This document shows positions 8,208 to 15,028 of a DNA stretch of 64,000 nucleotides, in pieces (position 1 is the stretch's first letter; each line of letters begins with the position of its first letter). The DNA is from Mycolicibacterium arenosum (GTDB taxonomy: Bacteria > Actinomycetota > Actinomycetes > Mycobacteriales > Mycobacteriaceae), in NCBI RefSeq assembly GCF_024320865.1, contig NZ_JANDBD010000007.1, forward strand, positions 310,001 through 374,000, given 5' to 3'. The notes beneath the pieces were generated by a model, which worked only from the letters and a program-made list of their open reading frames with translations, had not been told where the DNA came from and searched no databases. A program made the translations under genes and the position numbers.

Positions 8208-8900
8208 GTGACCGCAACGTACGACATCGACATCGCCGTCGATCGGGTCCGCAGTGTGTATCGGCCGCAGGAGGATTCGCGGCTGATGGCAGCCACCATG
8301 GCCACCACCGGGCTGGCACCGGGCAACCGGGTGGCCGATCTGTGCACCGGTAGCGGCGTGCTGGCCATCGAAGCCGCCCGTCTCGGCGCGGAATCCGTGA
8401 CAGCCTTCGACCTGTCCGGGGAAGCGGTCGCATGCGCGCGGACGAACGCCGCCGCAGCGGGTGTCGTCGTGGACGTCCGGCAGGAGTCCTTCCGGACCGC
8501 GGCGCTCAGTGGCCCCTTCGACCTCGTCCTGTGCAACCCCCCTTACGTCCCGTGTCCGGAGGATCCCGAGGTCGCCCCCGTTCCCGCGAACATCGGTCCG
8601 GCCCTCGCGTACGACGCGGGTCCCGACGGTCGGCTCGTCCTCGACCCGCTCTGCGCGGCGGCGCCCGACCTCCTCGGAGACGAGGGCACGCTGCTCCTAG
8701 TGCAATCGGAGCTGTGCGGTATCGACGCATCGCTGCGGTCCCTGCGCGCCACGGGCCTGAAGGCCTCCGTCATTGCGCGCCAGTGGATTCCGTTCGGTCC
8801 GGTGCTCACCGCACGGGCCCGCTGGCTCGAGAGCACGGGGCGGTTGCCGGTGGGCAGGCGCACCGAGCAGCTCATCGTGATCCGAGCCGACGTTCCGTGA
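8208..8900 (+). CDS. HemK/PrmC-like class I SAM-dependent methyltransferase
   Basis: A 230-residue Rossmann-fold methyltransferase. Motif I (VADLCTGSGVL) is at residues 42-52, the acidic loop (VTAFDLSG) at 64-71, and the NPPY motif at 110-113. NPPY is typical of N-methyltransferases acting on amide or amino nitrogens, such as PrmC/HemK. It lacks the N-terminal helical domain of PrmC (about 280 residues), so it is not the housekeeping release-factor enzyme and its target is unknown. GTG at 8208 is supported by AGAGGA just upstream. Its stop overlaps the start of the CDGSH gene (GTGA), showing translational coupling. Confidence 0.85.
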   Translation: MTATYDIDIAVDRVRSVYRPQEDSRLMAATMATTGLAPGNRVADLCTGSGVLAIEAARLGAESVTAFDLSGEAVACARTNAAAAGVVVDVRQESFRTAALSGPFDLVLCNPPYVPCPEDPEVAPVPANIGPALAYDAGPDGRLVLDPLCAAAPDLLGDEGTLLLVQSELCGIDASLRSLRATGLKASVIARQWIPFGPVLTARARWLESTGRLPVGRRTEQLIVIRADVP

Positions 8901-9121
8901 CGGAGAGCGAGCAGGTGCGGCTCGTCCGCATCGTCAAAGGCGGACCCGTGCTCGTCGAGGGCCCGGTACGCGTGGAGGCACCCGACGGCACGGTGGTCGA
9001 ATCGGACCGCTTTCAGGTCGCGATCTGCACGTGCCGACGCAGCAAGACGTATCCGCTGTGCGATACGAGTCACCGCCGCAAAGCGGCGAAGAAGACGTCA
9101 GTCGAGCCCGCGCCGGAGTGA
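8897..9121 (+). CDS. CDGSH-type [2Fe-2S] iron-sulfur protein
   Basis: A 74-residue protein with the CDGSH ligand set: Cys44, Cys46, Cys55 and His59 in CTCRRSKTYPLCDTSH. The motif reads CDTSH, with Gly replaced by Thr, as in some bacterial members. These proteins hold a redox-active, pH-labile 2Fe-2S cluster with three Cys and one His and are linked to electron transfer and oxidative stress. GTG at 8897 overlaps the methyltransferase stop by 4 bases. Its 3' end overlaps the 3' end of the convergent di-iron protein gene by 24 bases, hinting that the three form a conserved unit. The basic C-terminus (RRKAAKK) has no known role. Confidence 0.9.
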   Translation: MTESEQVRLVRIVKGGPVLVEGPVRVEAPDGTVVESDRFQVAICTCRRSKTYPLCDTSHRRKAAKKTSVEPAPE

Positions 9122-10114
9122 GCTCCGGCCGTCGCGCCAACACGTCATCAGATGCTCGGCCAGCCGGTCCTCGATCCACTCGAACGCCCGGATCCCCAGC
9201 ACCACATCGCTTTCCAGCTGCGGCTCGCGGCTCACCAGGTCGCCGACGACGTCGGTCTTCACCACCTGTTCGTGCACGGCGTCGGCCTCGACGTGTTCAC
9301 GGTAGAAGCGCAGGCACGGTTCGGGTGCACCCATGCGGGTCAGCGCGTCCACCAGCCGACGTGAGCCCGGCGACGACGTGGTCTCGGTGGCGGCGAAGTG
9401 TCCCACCGCGGCACCGCGCAGGTCACGGTGCAGCCCGAACATCGACATGAGGTTCACGGCGGCGAGCGCTTCGGCCGTCACGTCGTCGAGGTAGTGGAGA
9501 TAGGTCGGATCGAGATCCGCAGCCGCCAGCAGCTCGGCGAAGAGGTGTTGGTGACCGTGGTCCGCTCGACCGCCGCCGAACTCGTCGAACTCGACCGCGA
9601 CGAACGCCGCCTTGGCCGTGCCGGTCAACCGCGGAATCGCCCAGGCGTGGGGATCGCCCTCCTTAAGGTGGTACACCGACCGGTGCACGAAGTACTCCCG
9701 CATCTGCTGCCACGTGCCGGTGTCGCCGAGGTGGTACGACGGACCGTCGCCGTCGGCCGGCTCCACCGACAGGCGCGCGAGTTCGTCGGCGGCCGTGACG
9801 CCGGCGATGTCACCGATCTCGTCGCGCATGAGATTGAGGAAGGTCTGCTCGAGGCGACCTCGGAACTGCAGCACACCCGGATCCCACTCCCAACGCGAGT
9901 CCACGCCCGCGAAGCCGCGGTAGTGCAGCTCGTAGCAGATGTAGAGCGCGAGCTGGACGTCGAGCCCGCACGGATGGGAATCGCCGACCGGCGCCTCCAC
10001 CGGTACATAGAACCGACGCGGCGCCCGGCCGCTCAGGTGCTCCAGTATCGCCCCCGACACCGGCCCGACCGCGGTCGGAAGTGCGGGCTCGAGGTTGGTC
10101 GCTGCGTATGTCAC
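9098..10114 (-). CDS. Heme-oxygenase-like iron-containing redox enzyme
   Basis: A 338-residue all-helical protein of the iron-containing redox enzyme family (heme-oxygenase-like di-iron fold, HDO type). Candidate metal ligands occur in three helices: Glu140 and His144 region; Glu175/Asp177/Glu178 with His186 and His188; and His274, Glu276 or Asp278, His281 in a HVEADAVHE motif. Relatives in this fold include UndA and SznF, which activate O2 at two irons; this member's substrate is unknown. GTG at 10114 lies just 9 bases after a perfect GGGTAC -10 element, so the message is probably leaderless. The adjacent CDGSH protein is a plausible electron donor (inference). Confidence 0.82.
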   Translation of the reverse strand: MTYAATNLEPALPTAVGPVSGAILEHLSGRAPRRFYVPVEAPVGDSHPCGLDVQLALYICYELHYRGFAGVDSRWEWDPGVLQFRGRLEQTFLNLMRDEIGDIAGVTAADELARLSVEPADGDGPSYHLGDTGTWQQMREYFVHRSVYHLKEGDPHAWAIPRLTGTAKAAFVAVEFDEFGGGRADHGHQHLFAELLAAADLDPTYLHYLDDVTAEALAAVNLMSMFGLHRDLRGAAVGHFAATETTSSPGSRRLVDALTRMGAPEPCLRFYREHVEADAVHEQVVKTDVVGDLVSREPQLESDVVLGIRAFEWIEDRLAEHLMTCWRDGRSSLRRGLD

Positions 10115-10123
10115 CGAGATCCG

Positions 10124-10148
10124 GTACCCGCCGTGGCTCCGCCGAAAC
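10124..10148 (-). promoter_or_regulatory. SigF-type promoter for the di-iron protein gene (full consensus)
   Basis: Minus strand: GTTT (10148-10145), 15 bases, GGGTAC (10129-10124). Both boxes match the mycobacterial SigF consensus fully. The GTG start at 10114 lies 9 bases beyond the -10, so translation probably begins at or near the first transcribed base. Confidence 0.6.
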
Positions 10149-10168
10149 GGCGGTGACCAGTATCGCGA

Positions 10169-11350
10169 TCAGGGTTTCAGGATCACCTTCACCGCGCCGT
10201 CCTGCTTCTTCTGGAAGATCTCGTACGCGTGCGGCGCTTCGTCCAGCGAAACCACGTGGGTGGCGAACGTGTCGACGCCCAGCGGATCGGCGTCGGTGAG
10301 CAACGGCATGATGTCGTCCACCCAGCGCTTCACGTTCGCCTGTCCCATCCGCATCCGCACCTGCTTGTCGAACAGCGTCAGCATGGGCATCGGGTCGGCC
10401 ATTCCCCCGTACACCCCGATGAGCGAGATCGTGCCGCCGCGGCGGACGATGTCGATCGCCGAGTGCAGTGCGGCCAACCGGTCCACACCCGCCTTCTCGA
10501 GCAGCGGCCGCGCCAGCGCGTCGGGAAGGAACGACGTCGCCTGCTGGGCGATCTTGGCGACCGGCGACCCGTGTGCCTCCATCCCGACCGCGTCGATCAC
10601 CGAATCGGTGCCTCGGCCGTCGGTCATGTCCCTGATGACGTCCGCGACGGAACCGTCGACGGTGTTCAGGTCGACGACGTCGATCCCGAACGCCGCGGTG
10701 CGCGCGAGTCGCTCGGGCACCAGGTCGACTCCGATGACCCGGTAGCCGAGGTGGTGGGCGATGCGCGCGGCCATGTCGCCGATGGGCCCCAAACCGAGGA
10801 CCGTGACCGATCCGCCGTCGGGGATCTCCGCGTACTCCACCGACTGCCATGCCGTCGGCAGCACGTCGGAGAGATAGACGAACCGCGAATCAGGCGGTCC
10901 GTCAGGCACTTTGATGTGGGTGAACTGCGCTTGCGGCACCCTCAGGTACTCGGCCTGTCCACCCGGCACCGAGCCGTACAGCTGCGAGTAGCCGAACAGC
11001 GCCGCACCCATTCCCTGCTCCCGAACCTGAGTCGTCTCGCACTGGGTGTACAGCCGGCGGTCGCACATGAAGCAACTGCCGCAGGAAATCTGGAACGGTA
11101 TGACCACCCGATCACCCTGCGACAGGTTCGGCACCCCCGGTCCGACCTCGCGAACGACGCCCATCGGCTCGTGCCCCAGGATGTCGCCGGGTGTCATGTA
11201 CGAGCCCAGGATCTCGTACAGGTGCAGATCCGACCCGCAGATGTTGGTGGACGTCACCTCGATGATCGCGTCGGTGTCGTTCTCGATCTTCGGATCCGGG
11301 ACGGTCTCCACCCGTACGTCGCGCTTGCCCTGCCAGGTAACCGCCTTCAT
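10169..11350 (-). CDS. Zinc-dependent alcohol dehydrogenase (formaldehyde dehydrogenase-like MDR)
   Basis: A 393-residue medium-chain dehydrogenase/reductase. The catalytic zinc site includes Cys38 in NICGSDLH and the GHEPMGVV His-Glu pair near residue 60; the structural zinc loop has Cys residues in CGSCFMCDRRLYTQC near 90-104. The nucleotide site is VLGLGPIGDMAA near 185. The length and the extra segment after the Rossmann core resemble glutathione-independent formaldehyde dehydrogenases, but the true substrate cannot be read from sequence. ATG at 11350 has AGGAGG 5 bases upstream. A GTTT-N15-GGGTAG promoter candidate lies about 45 bases upstream, back to back with that of phoU. Confidence 0.88.
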   Translation of the reverse strand: MKAVTWQGKRDVRVETVPDPKIENDTDAIIEVTSTNICGSDLHLYEILGSYMTPGDILGHEPMGVVREVGPGVPNLSQGDRVVIPFQISCGSCFMCDRRLYTQCETTQVREQGMGAALFGYSQLYGSVPGGQAEYLRVPQAQFTHIKVPDGPPDSRFVYLSDVLPTAWQSVEYAEIPDGGSVTVLGLGPIGDMAARIAHHLGYRVIGVDLVPERLARTAAFGIDVVDLNTVDGSVADVIRDMTDGRGTDSVIDAVGMEAHGSPVAKIAQQATSFLPDALARPLLEKAGVDRLAALHSAIDIVRRGGTISLIGVYGGMADPMPMLTLFDKQVRMRMGQANVKRWVDDIMPLLTDADPLGVDTFATHVVSLDEAPHAYEIFQKKQDGAVKVILKP

Positions 11351-11392
11351 CTGACCTCCTCGGTCGTATCGCGTGCGTGTCGACTGCTCGCT

Positions 11393-11417
11393 CTACCCTC
11401 GGCCACCACGCTGAAAC
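11393..11417 (-). promoter_or_regulatory. SigF-type promoter candidate for the zinc alcohol dehydrogenase
   Basis: Minus strand: GTTT (11417-11414), 15 bases, GGGTAG (11398-11393). The last base differs from GGGTAY. It would give a leader of about 35 bases containing the AGGAGG site. Confidence 0.5.
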
Positions 11418-11478
11418 CAGCCCCACGAACACGTTTCGCGCCTGCCCTGAGCATTCGCGCGCGTCAATCAACGCCGAC

Positions 11479-11503
11479 GTTTAACGCTCGCGTCAGCGGG
11501 TAC
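11479..11503 (+). promoter_or_regulatory. SigF-type promoter for the phoU-DUF4235 operon (full consensus)
   Basis: GTTT (11479-11482), 15 bases, GGGTAC (11498-11503), a full match to the SigF consensus. The leader to the ATG at 11532 would be about 20 bases and contains the AGGGGG ribosome site. Confidence 0.6.
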
Positions 11504-11531
11504 GTCGCCGCAAGATGACAGGGGGTGTGAC

Positions 11532-12212
11532 ATGCGCACCACGTTCCACGCCGAGCTGGACCGGCTGGCCGCCGAGCTCGGCGCGATGTGCGCCACGGCG
11601 GGTTCGATCATGTCGAGCGCCACCGCCGCTGTGGTTTACGGCGACATGAACGCCGCGGACCGGGTGTGGAGCGAGCTCTCCCATCTCAGCGCGCTGAACC
11701 AACGGGTGCAGGACCGCACCCTGACGGTGCTGGCACGCCAGGCACCCGTTGCGCGCGAGCTGCGATTCGTGGTGTCGGCCATCCGGATCGCAGGCGACGC
11801 CGACCGCATGGGTGGGCTGGCGGCCAACGTCGCCAAGGTCGCCCAACGAAACCACCCTGCACCCGCGATACCCTCGGACACCACCGCACACTTCGCTGAA
11901 ATGGGCAGAGTGGCAGTCGAACTCGCGAATCGCGCTCACCACGCACTGGCCGACTTCGACGCCGACAAAGCACGCGAGGTCGGTCCGGCGGACCGTGAGA
12001 TGAACGATCTGCACCGCCGCTTGTTCACCCTCGTCTCCGATGCGACGTGGACGCACGGCGCCGCGGCTGCGGTCGACGTCGCACTGCTGGGCCGATTCTA
12101 CGAACGCTTCGCCGACCACGCCGTCGAGATCGCGCGGCGAATCGTCTTCGAGGCGACCGGCGAGACACCGGAGCGGACGGATTACGAGGCGGCGATGGAG
12201 GCAACGCTATGA
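11532..12212 (+). CDS. phoU: PhoU family phosphate-signalling protein
   Basis: A 226-residue all-alpha protein with two PhoU three-helix repeats. Each repeat carries the metal-binding type pattern: the ALNQRV/RELRFVVSAIRIAGDADRMG stretch in the first (residues about 55-95) and the matching RFYERFADHAVEIARR in the second (about 190-205). PhoU proteins damp phosphate two-component signalling and Pst uptake. Here it is not next to pst genes, so it is a second, stand-alone copy type; mycobacteria often have two PhoU-like proteins. AGGGGG precedes the ATG. It overlaps DUF4235 by 4 bases. The SigF-like promoter suggests stress rather than phosphate control. Confidence 0.9.
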   Translation: MRTTFHAELDRLAAELGAMCATAGSIMSSATAAVVYGDMNAADRVWSELSHLSALNQRVQDRTLTVLARQAPVARELRFVVSAIRIAGDADRMGGLAANVAKVAQRNHPAPAIPSDTTAHFAEMGRVAVELANRAHHALADFDADKAREVGPADREMNDLHRRLFTLVSDATWTHGAAAAVDVALLGRFYERFADHAVEIARRIVFEATGETPERTDYEAAMEATL

Positions 12213-12484
12213 GCCGAACGACCAAGGTGCTGTACCAACCGCTCTCGCTCGCGGCGAGCGTTGCGGTCGGGTTACTGGCCGGAGCGGTGTTCAACCAGCT
12301 GTGGAAGGCGGTCAACAGCTCGGATGATCCGCCGCCCGACCCCGACGACCTGACCAAGTCGACGCGGTCGACGCTGGCTGCCGCAGCGCTGCAGGGCCTG
12401 GTCTTCGGCCTGGTCCGAGGGGCGGTGAACCGGGCGAGCGCCAAGGGCTACCGCGCGGTGACGCGGGAGAGCCCGCCGAAGTAG
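12209..12484 (+). CDS. DUF4235 small membrane protein
   Basis: A 91-residue protein with two hydrophobic segments (residues about 10-32 and 50-70) around a short acidic Pro/Asp loop (DDPPPDPDD). This is the DUF4235 architecture, found widely in actinobacteria next to stress genes. No function is established. Its ATG at 12209 overlaps the phoU stop (ATGA), so it is translationally coupled to phoU. It ends 15 bases from the convergent EEP nuclease gene. Confidence 0.85.
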   Translation: MSRTTKVLYQPLSLAASVAVGLLAGAVFNQLWKAVNSSDDPPPDPDDLTKSTRSTLAAAALQGLVFGLVRGAVNRASAKGYRAVTRESPPK

Positions 12485-12499
12485 GCGCCGGCGCCGCCG

Positions 12500-13270
12500 C
12501 TAACCGTCGCGTGTCACGTCGACGATCAGCGGTCGATGGTCGGAGATCGGCAGCGCGGGAGCATCGACCGCGGTGGCGCGCAGGCCCGTGTCGTCGGTGA
12601 GGATGTGGTCGAGTTGGCGGTCCGGCCGGTCCACGGGGAACGTGGCCGCGCCGCCGAGGGCTCGCATGCCCGACCAGCGGCGGACGGCGGTGGGGGTCAT
12701 GTTCAGGTCGCCGACCAGCACCCGCGGGCCGGGCAGAAGGCGCAGATCGCGTGTGATCCGTCGCAGCTGGGTGCGATTCCACCCTGGGACGAACGACAGG
12801 TGCGTGTTCGCCACCGTCACACTCCCCTCGGGGGTTTCTAGGCGCGCGATCACCGCGGCACGCGGTTCCTCGTGGACGATCAGCACCTTCCGCGCTCCGG
12901 GCAGGTACATCGGGAAGCGCGCCCGGATGTGGGGAAGTCGGATCACCTGCCACGAACTGACGGGAAACCGCGACAGCAGCGCTATTCCGTAGGCCGCGGT
13001 GCCCGGCTGCGTCGTCCCGGTGGCCGCCATCCAGGTGGCGCCAGGGGTGCCCGAGATAGCGGCGACGAACCGCTGGCTCACCGCGCCCATCGCCGCACCC
13101 GCAACCGCGGTGAGATCGGCCATCCCCGAGCGTGGTTGGTCGACGTCGACCTCCTGCAGCGCCAGCACGTCGGCGTCGATGTCGCGGATGCAGTCGGCGA
13201 ACGCGTCGATGTCGACGACGTCCCGCCGGAGGTCGCGGCCGTGCAGGATGTTGAACGTGGCCACTCGCAT
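12500..13270 (-). CDS. Endonuclease/exonuclease/phosphatase (EEP) family protein
   Basis: A 256-residue EEP-fold metal-dependent phosphodiesterase. Core catalytic motifs are all present: ATFNILHG at the N-terminus, ALQEVD near residue 37 with the metal-binding Glu, ANTHLSF near 150 with the proton-relay His, VGDLNMTP near 185, DHILTD, and ISDHRPLIVDV at the C-terminus with the catalytic Asp-His. Substrates of the family range from DNA to phospholipids and inositol phosphates; which applies here is unknown. There is no signal peptide. Its ATG is only 18 bases from the divergent nucleotidyltransferase start, with a palindrome between them. Confidence 0.87.
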   Translation of the reverse strand: MRVATFNILHGRDLRRDVVDIDAFADCIRDIDADVLALQEVDVDQPRSGMADLTAVAGAAMGAVSQRFVAAISGTPGATWMAATGTTQPGTAAYGIALLSRFPVSSWQVIRLPHIRARFPMYLPGARKVLIVHEEPRAAVIARLETPEGSVTVANTHLSFVPGWNRTQLRRITRDLRLLPGPRVLVGDLNMTPTAVRRWSGMRALGGAATFPVDRPDRQLDHILTDDTGLRATAVDAPALPISDHRPLIVDVTRDG

Positions 13271-13285
13271 GGGTACTTCATACCC
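13271..13285. promoter_or_regulatory. Palindrome GGGTA-CTTCA-TACCC between two divergent starts
   Basis: The perfect inverted repeat fills most of the 18-base gap between the starts at 13270 (minus) and 13289 (plus). It places a GGGTAY-type -10 on each strand: GGGTAC (13271-13276) facing right, preceded by GTTG with a 17-base spacer, and GGGTAT (13285-13280) facing left, without a good -35. It may equally be a repressor site. Confidence 0.4.
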
Positions 13286-13288
13286 ACC

Positions 13289-13843
13289 ATGACGGATGAC
13301 GGATCACCACTGCGCAACGCTCTGAAGGTCGCCGCATCAGCGCTCTCGGCTGACGGAATGTCGTTCGCGCTCGCGGGCAGCTACGCCCTGTGGGTGCACG
13401 GCGGGCCCGAACCGGTGCACGACGTGGATCTCGTCGTCGCGGAATCCGACGTCGAGCAGGCGGTGACGACGTTGCGCGGCGCCGGCTTCCGGATCGAACG
13501 GCCACCGGAGAACTGGTTGTTCAAGGCCGTACTCGGCACCGCGCTCGTCGACGTCCTGCACCGGGTCAACGGCAGCGTCGTCGACCGCGAGATGATCGGC
13601 GCGGCAACCGTTCACGAGGTGTTGGCGGTGCCCATGCCGGTGCTGTCGGCGACCACGGTGTTCGTGCAGAAGCTGAAATCGCTCAACGAACACCACTGCG
13701 ACTACGCGCGCCTGCTCCCCGCGGCGCGTGCCGTGCGCGAACAGATCGACTGGACGTCGGTGCGCTCCGCCACCGGCGACAACGACTTCGCCGCGGCGTT
13801 CCTCTTCCTCGCCGATCGGCTCGAGATCGCCGGCCAACCGTAG
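13289..13843 (+). CDS. Nucleotidyltransferase-fold protein
   Basis: A 184-residue protein with a minimal nucleotidyltransferase core: a helix-starting FALAGSYALWVHG (residues about 26-38) followed by the metal-binding D-x-D in VHDVDLVV (about 43-50). Similar proteins are annotated as nucleotidyltransferase/AbiEii-like or aminoglycoside-type NTases. There is no partner antitoxin gene beside it, so a toxin-antitoxin role is not supported. ATG at 13289 gives a leader of a few bases from the GGGTAC element. It converges with the TetR gene (12 bases apart). The substrate is unknown. Confidence 0.75.
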   Translation: MTDDGSPLRNALKVAASALSADGMSFALAGSYALWVHGGPEPVHDVDLVVAESDVEQAVTTLRGAGFRIERPPENWLFKAVLGTALVDVLHRVNGSVVDREMIGAATVHEVLAVPMPVLSATTVFVQKLKSLNEHHCDYARLLPAARAVREQIDWTSVRSATGDNDFAAAFLFLADRLEIAGQP

Positions 13844-13855
13844 ACGGGATGCGAA

Positions 13856-14449
13856 TCAGGTCCGCGCCGCCGCCAGCACGAGCAGTTGCTCGGCGGCGAC
13901 CACCAACTGCTCCTGAGCGACGCCCGCCCGGTGGAGGCTCTCGAAGCCGCGCACCTGCGCCAGTAGCACGGTTGCCAGCGACTCCGGATCGACGTCGGAT
14001 GCGATGACCCCGTCCGACTGCGCCTCGATGACGCAGTCGATGAGTTCACCGCGCCAGCGCCGGAGGGTGTCGCCGACGATGCGGTCGACGTCGGCATCGC
14101 TGCCGCCCAGTTCAGCGGCGCACTTGGCCGTCATGCAGCCGCGCCGGGCCGTGTCCGCGGCGGCGCCGACGGCCATTCTGCGGAGGTGTCCGGAGAGCCG
14201 CTCGAAGGCGGGCACGCCCGTCTGCTGAAGCTGCCTGGTGACTCGGTCCAGTGCGGACGCGCAGTACTCCTCGAGTGCACGTACGAACAGCGCGTGCTTG
14301 TCCCCGAACGCGCTGTAGAGGCTGCCCCTGCCCAGCCCCGTCGCCTTCGACAGATCGTCGACGGACGTGGCCGCGTAGCCGCGGTCCCAGAACACCGCCC
14401 GCGCCGCATGCACCACCGCCGCCTCGTCGAACGTGCGCGGCCGTGCCAT
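13856..14449 (-). CDS. TetR/AcrR family transcriptional regulator
   Basis: A 197-residue regulator. The N-terminal helix-turn-helix (residues about 8-55) reads AARAVFWDRGYAATSVDDL followed by GLGRGSLYSAFGDKHALF, typical of TetR. The C-terminal all-helical domain has two Cys (CMTAKCAAELGG near residue 105), similar to TetR proteins that sense reactive compounds, but that is speculative. It is divergent from the DUF302 gene, whose start is 58 bases away, making that gene the most likely target together with itself. Confidence 0.88.
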   Translation of the reverse strand: MARPRTFDEAAVVHAARAVFWDRGYAATSVDDLSKATGLGRGSLYSAFGDKHALFVRALEEYCASALDRVTRQLQQTGVPAFERLSGHLRRMAVGAAADTARRGCMTAKCAAELGGSDADVDRIVGDTLRRWRGELIDCVIEAQSDGVIASDVDPESLATVLLAQVRGFESLHRAGVAQEQLVVAAEQLLVLAAART

Positions 14450-14507
14450 TCGCCAAGGTTACGCACTGTGCGGAATACCCGGTACGGAGTTGGACGTTCA
14501 CCGCGTC

Positions 14508-15011
14508 ATGGCCGAGTCCACCGAAACCACCGTGCCGTTGCAGCGCGTCACGGTCCGTACCGAGCGGCCGTTCGACGACGTCGTCGACGGCGTGTACGCC
14601 GGCCTCGGCCGGGCGGACCTGGCCGGCCTGCTGAGCCGCTCCAACACGGCGGCGAACCGGGCGGAGTACGACGCGATCGTCGCCGAGGCCGCCGGTACCA
14701 GCGGCCTGATCGAGTTCCTGTCCCTCGACCTCGGCTCCGCGATCACGATTCGCACGCCCGAACGCGGCCGCCGGATGCTGCGCATCATCGCGGGCAACCC
14801 CGTCACGATGAGCACCATGGCGACGTCGGTTCCCGACGCCGGTTCTTACGCTCCGGTGACCATCCTGATCGTCGAACGCGACGGCGGCGTCACGCTCTCC
14901 TATGACCGCGTGGCCAGCGCGATCGCCGGTTACGGGGACGCACCGGCCACCGCGGCGGCCGAACGGCTCGACGCGGCGGTCGTCGCACTGCTGCAGTCCG
15001 CCGCCGGATAG
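14508..15011 (+). CDS. DUF302 domain protein
   Basis: A 167-residue soluble protein of the DUF302 type. It has the family's mixed alpha/beta core: VRTERPFDDVVDGVYAGL near residues 15-32, a central GLIEFLSLDLGSAI and ITIRTPERGRRMLRIIAGNPVT region, and YAPVTILIVERDGGVTLSYDR near 120-140. DUF302 proteins are small, often linked to redox or stress clusters, and have no established activity. ATG at 14508 fits the domain start; the open frame upstream overlaps the TetR promoter. Probably controlled by the divergent TetR protein. Confidence 0.8.
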   Translation: MAESTETTVPLQRVTVRTERPFDDVVDGVYAGLGRADLAGLLSRSNTAANRAEYDAIVAEAAGTSGLIEFLSLDLGSAITIRTPERGRRMLRIIAGNPVTMSTMATSVPDAGSYAPVTILIVERDGGVTLSYDRVASAIAGYGDAPATAAAERLDAAVVALLQSAAG

Positions 15012-15028
15012 CCCGCCGGGCCCACCTA

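Noticed and set aside
13289..13843. A possible AbiEii-type toxin
   Set aside because: The nucleotidyltransferase motif fits, but no antitoxin gene is adjacent and the neighbours are an EEP nuclease and a TetR regulator.
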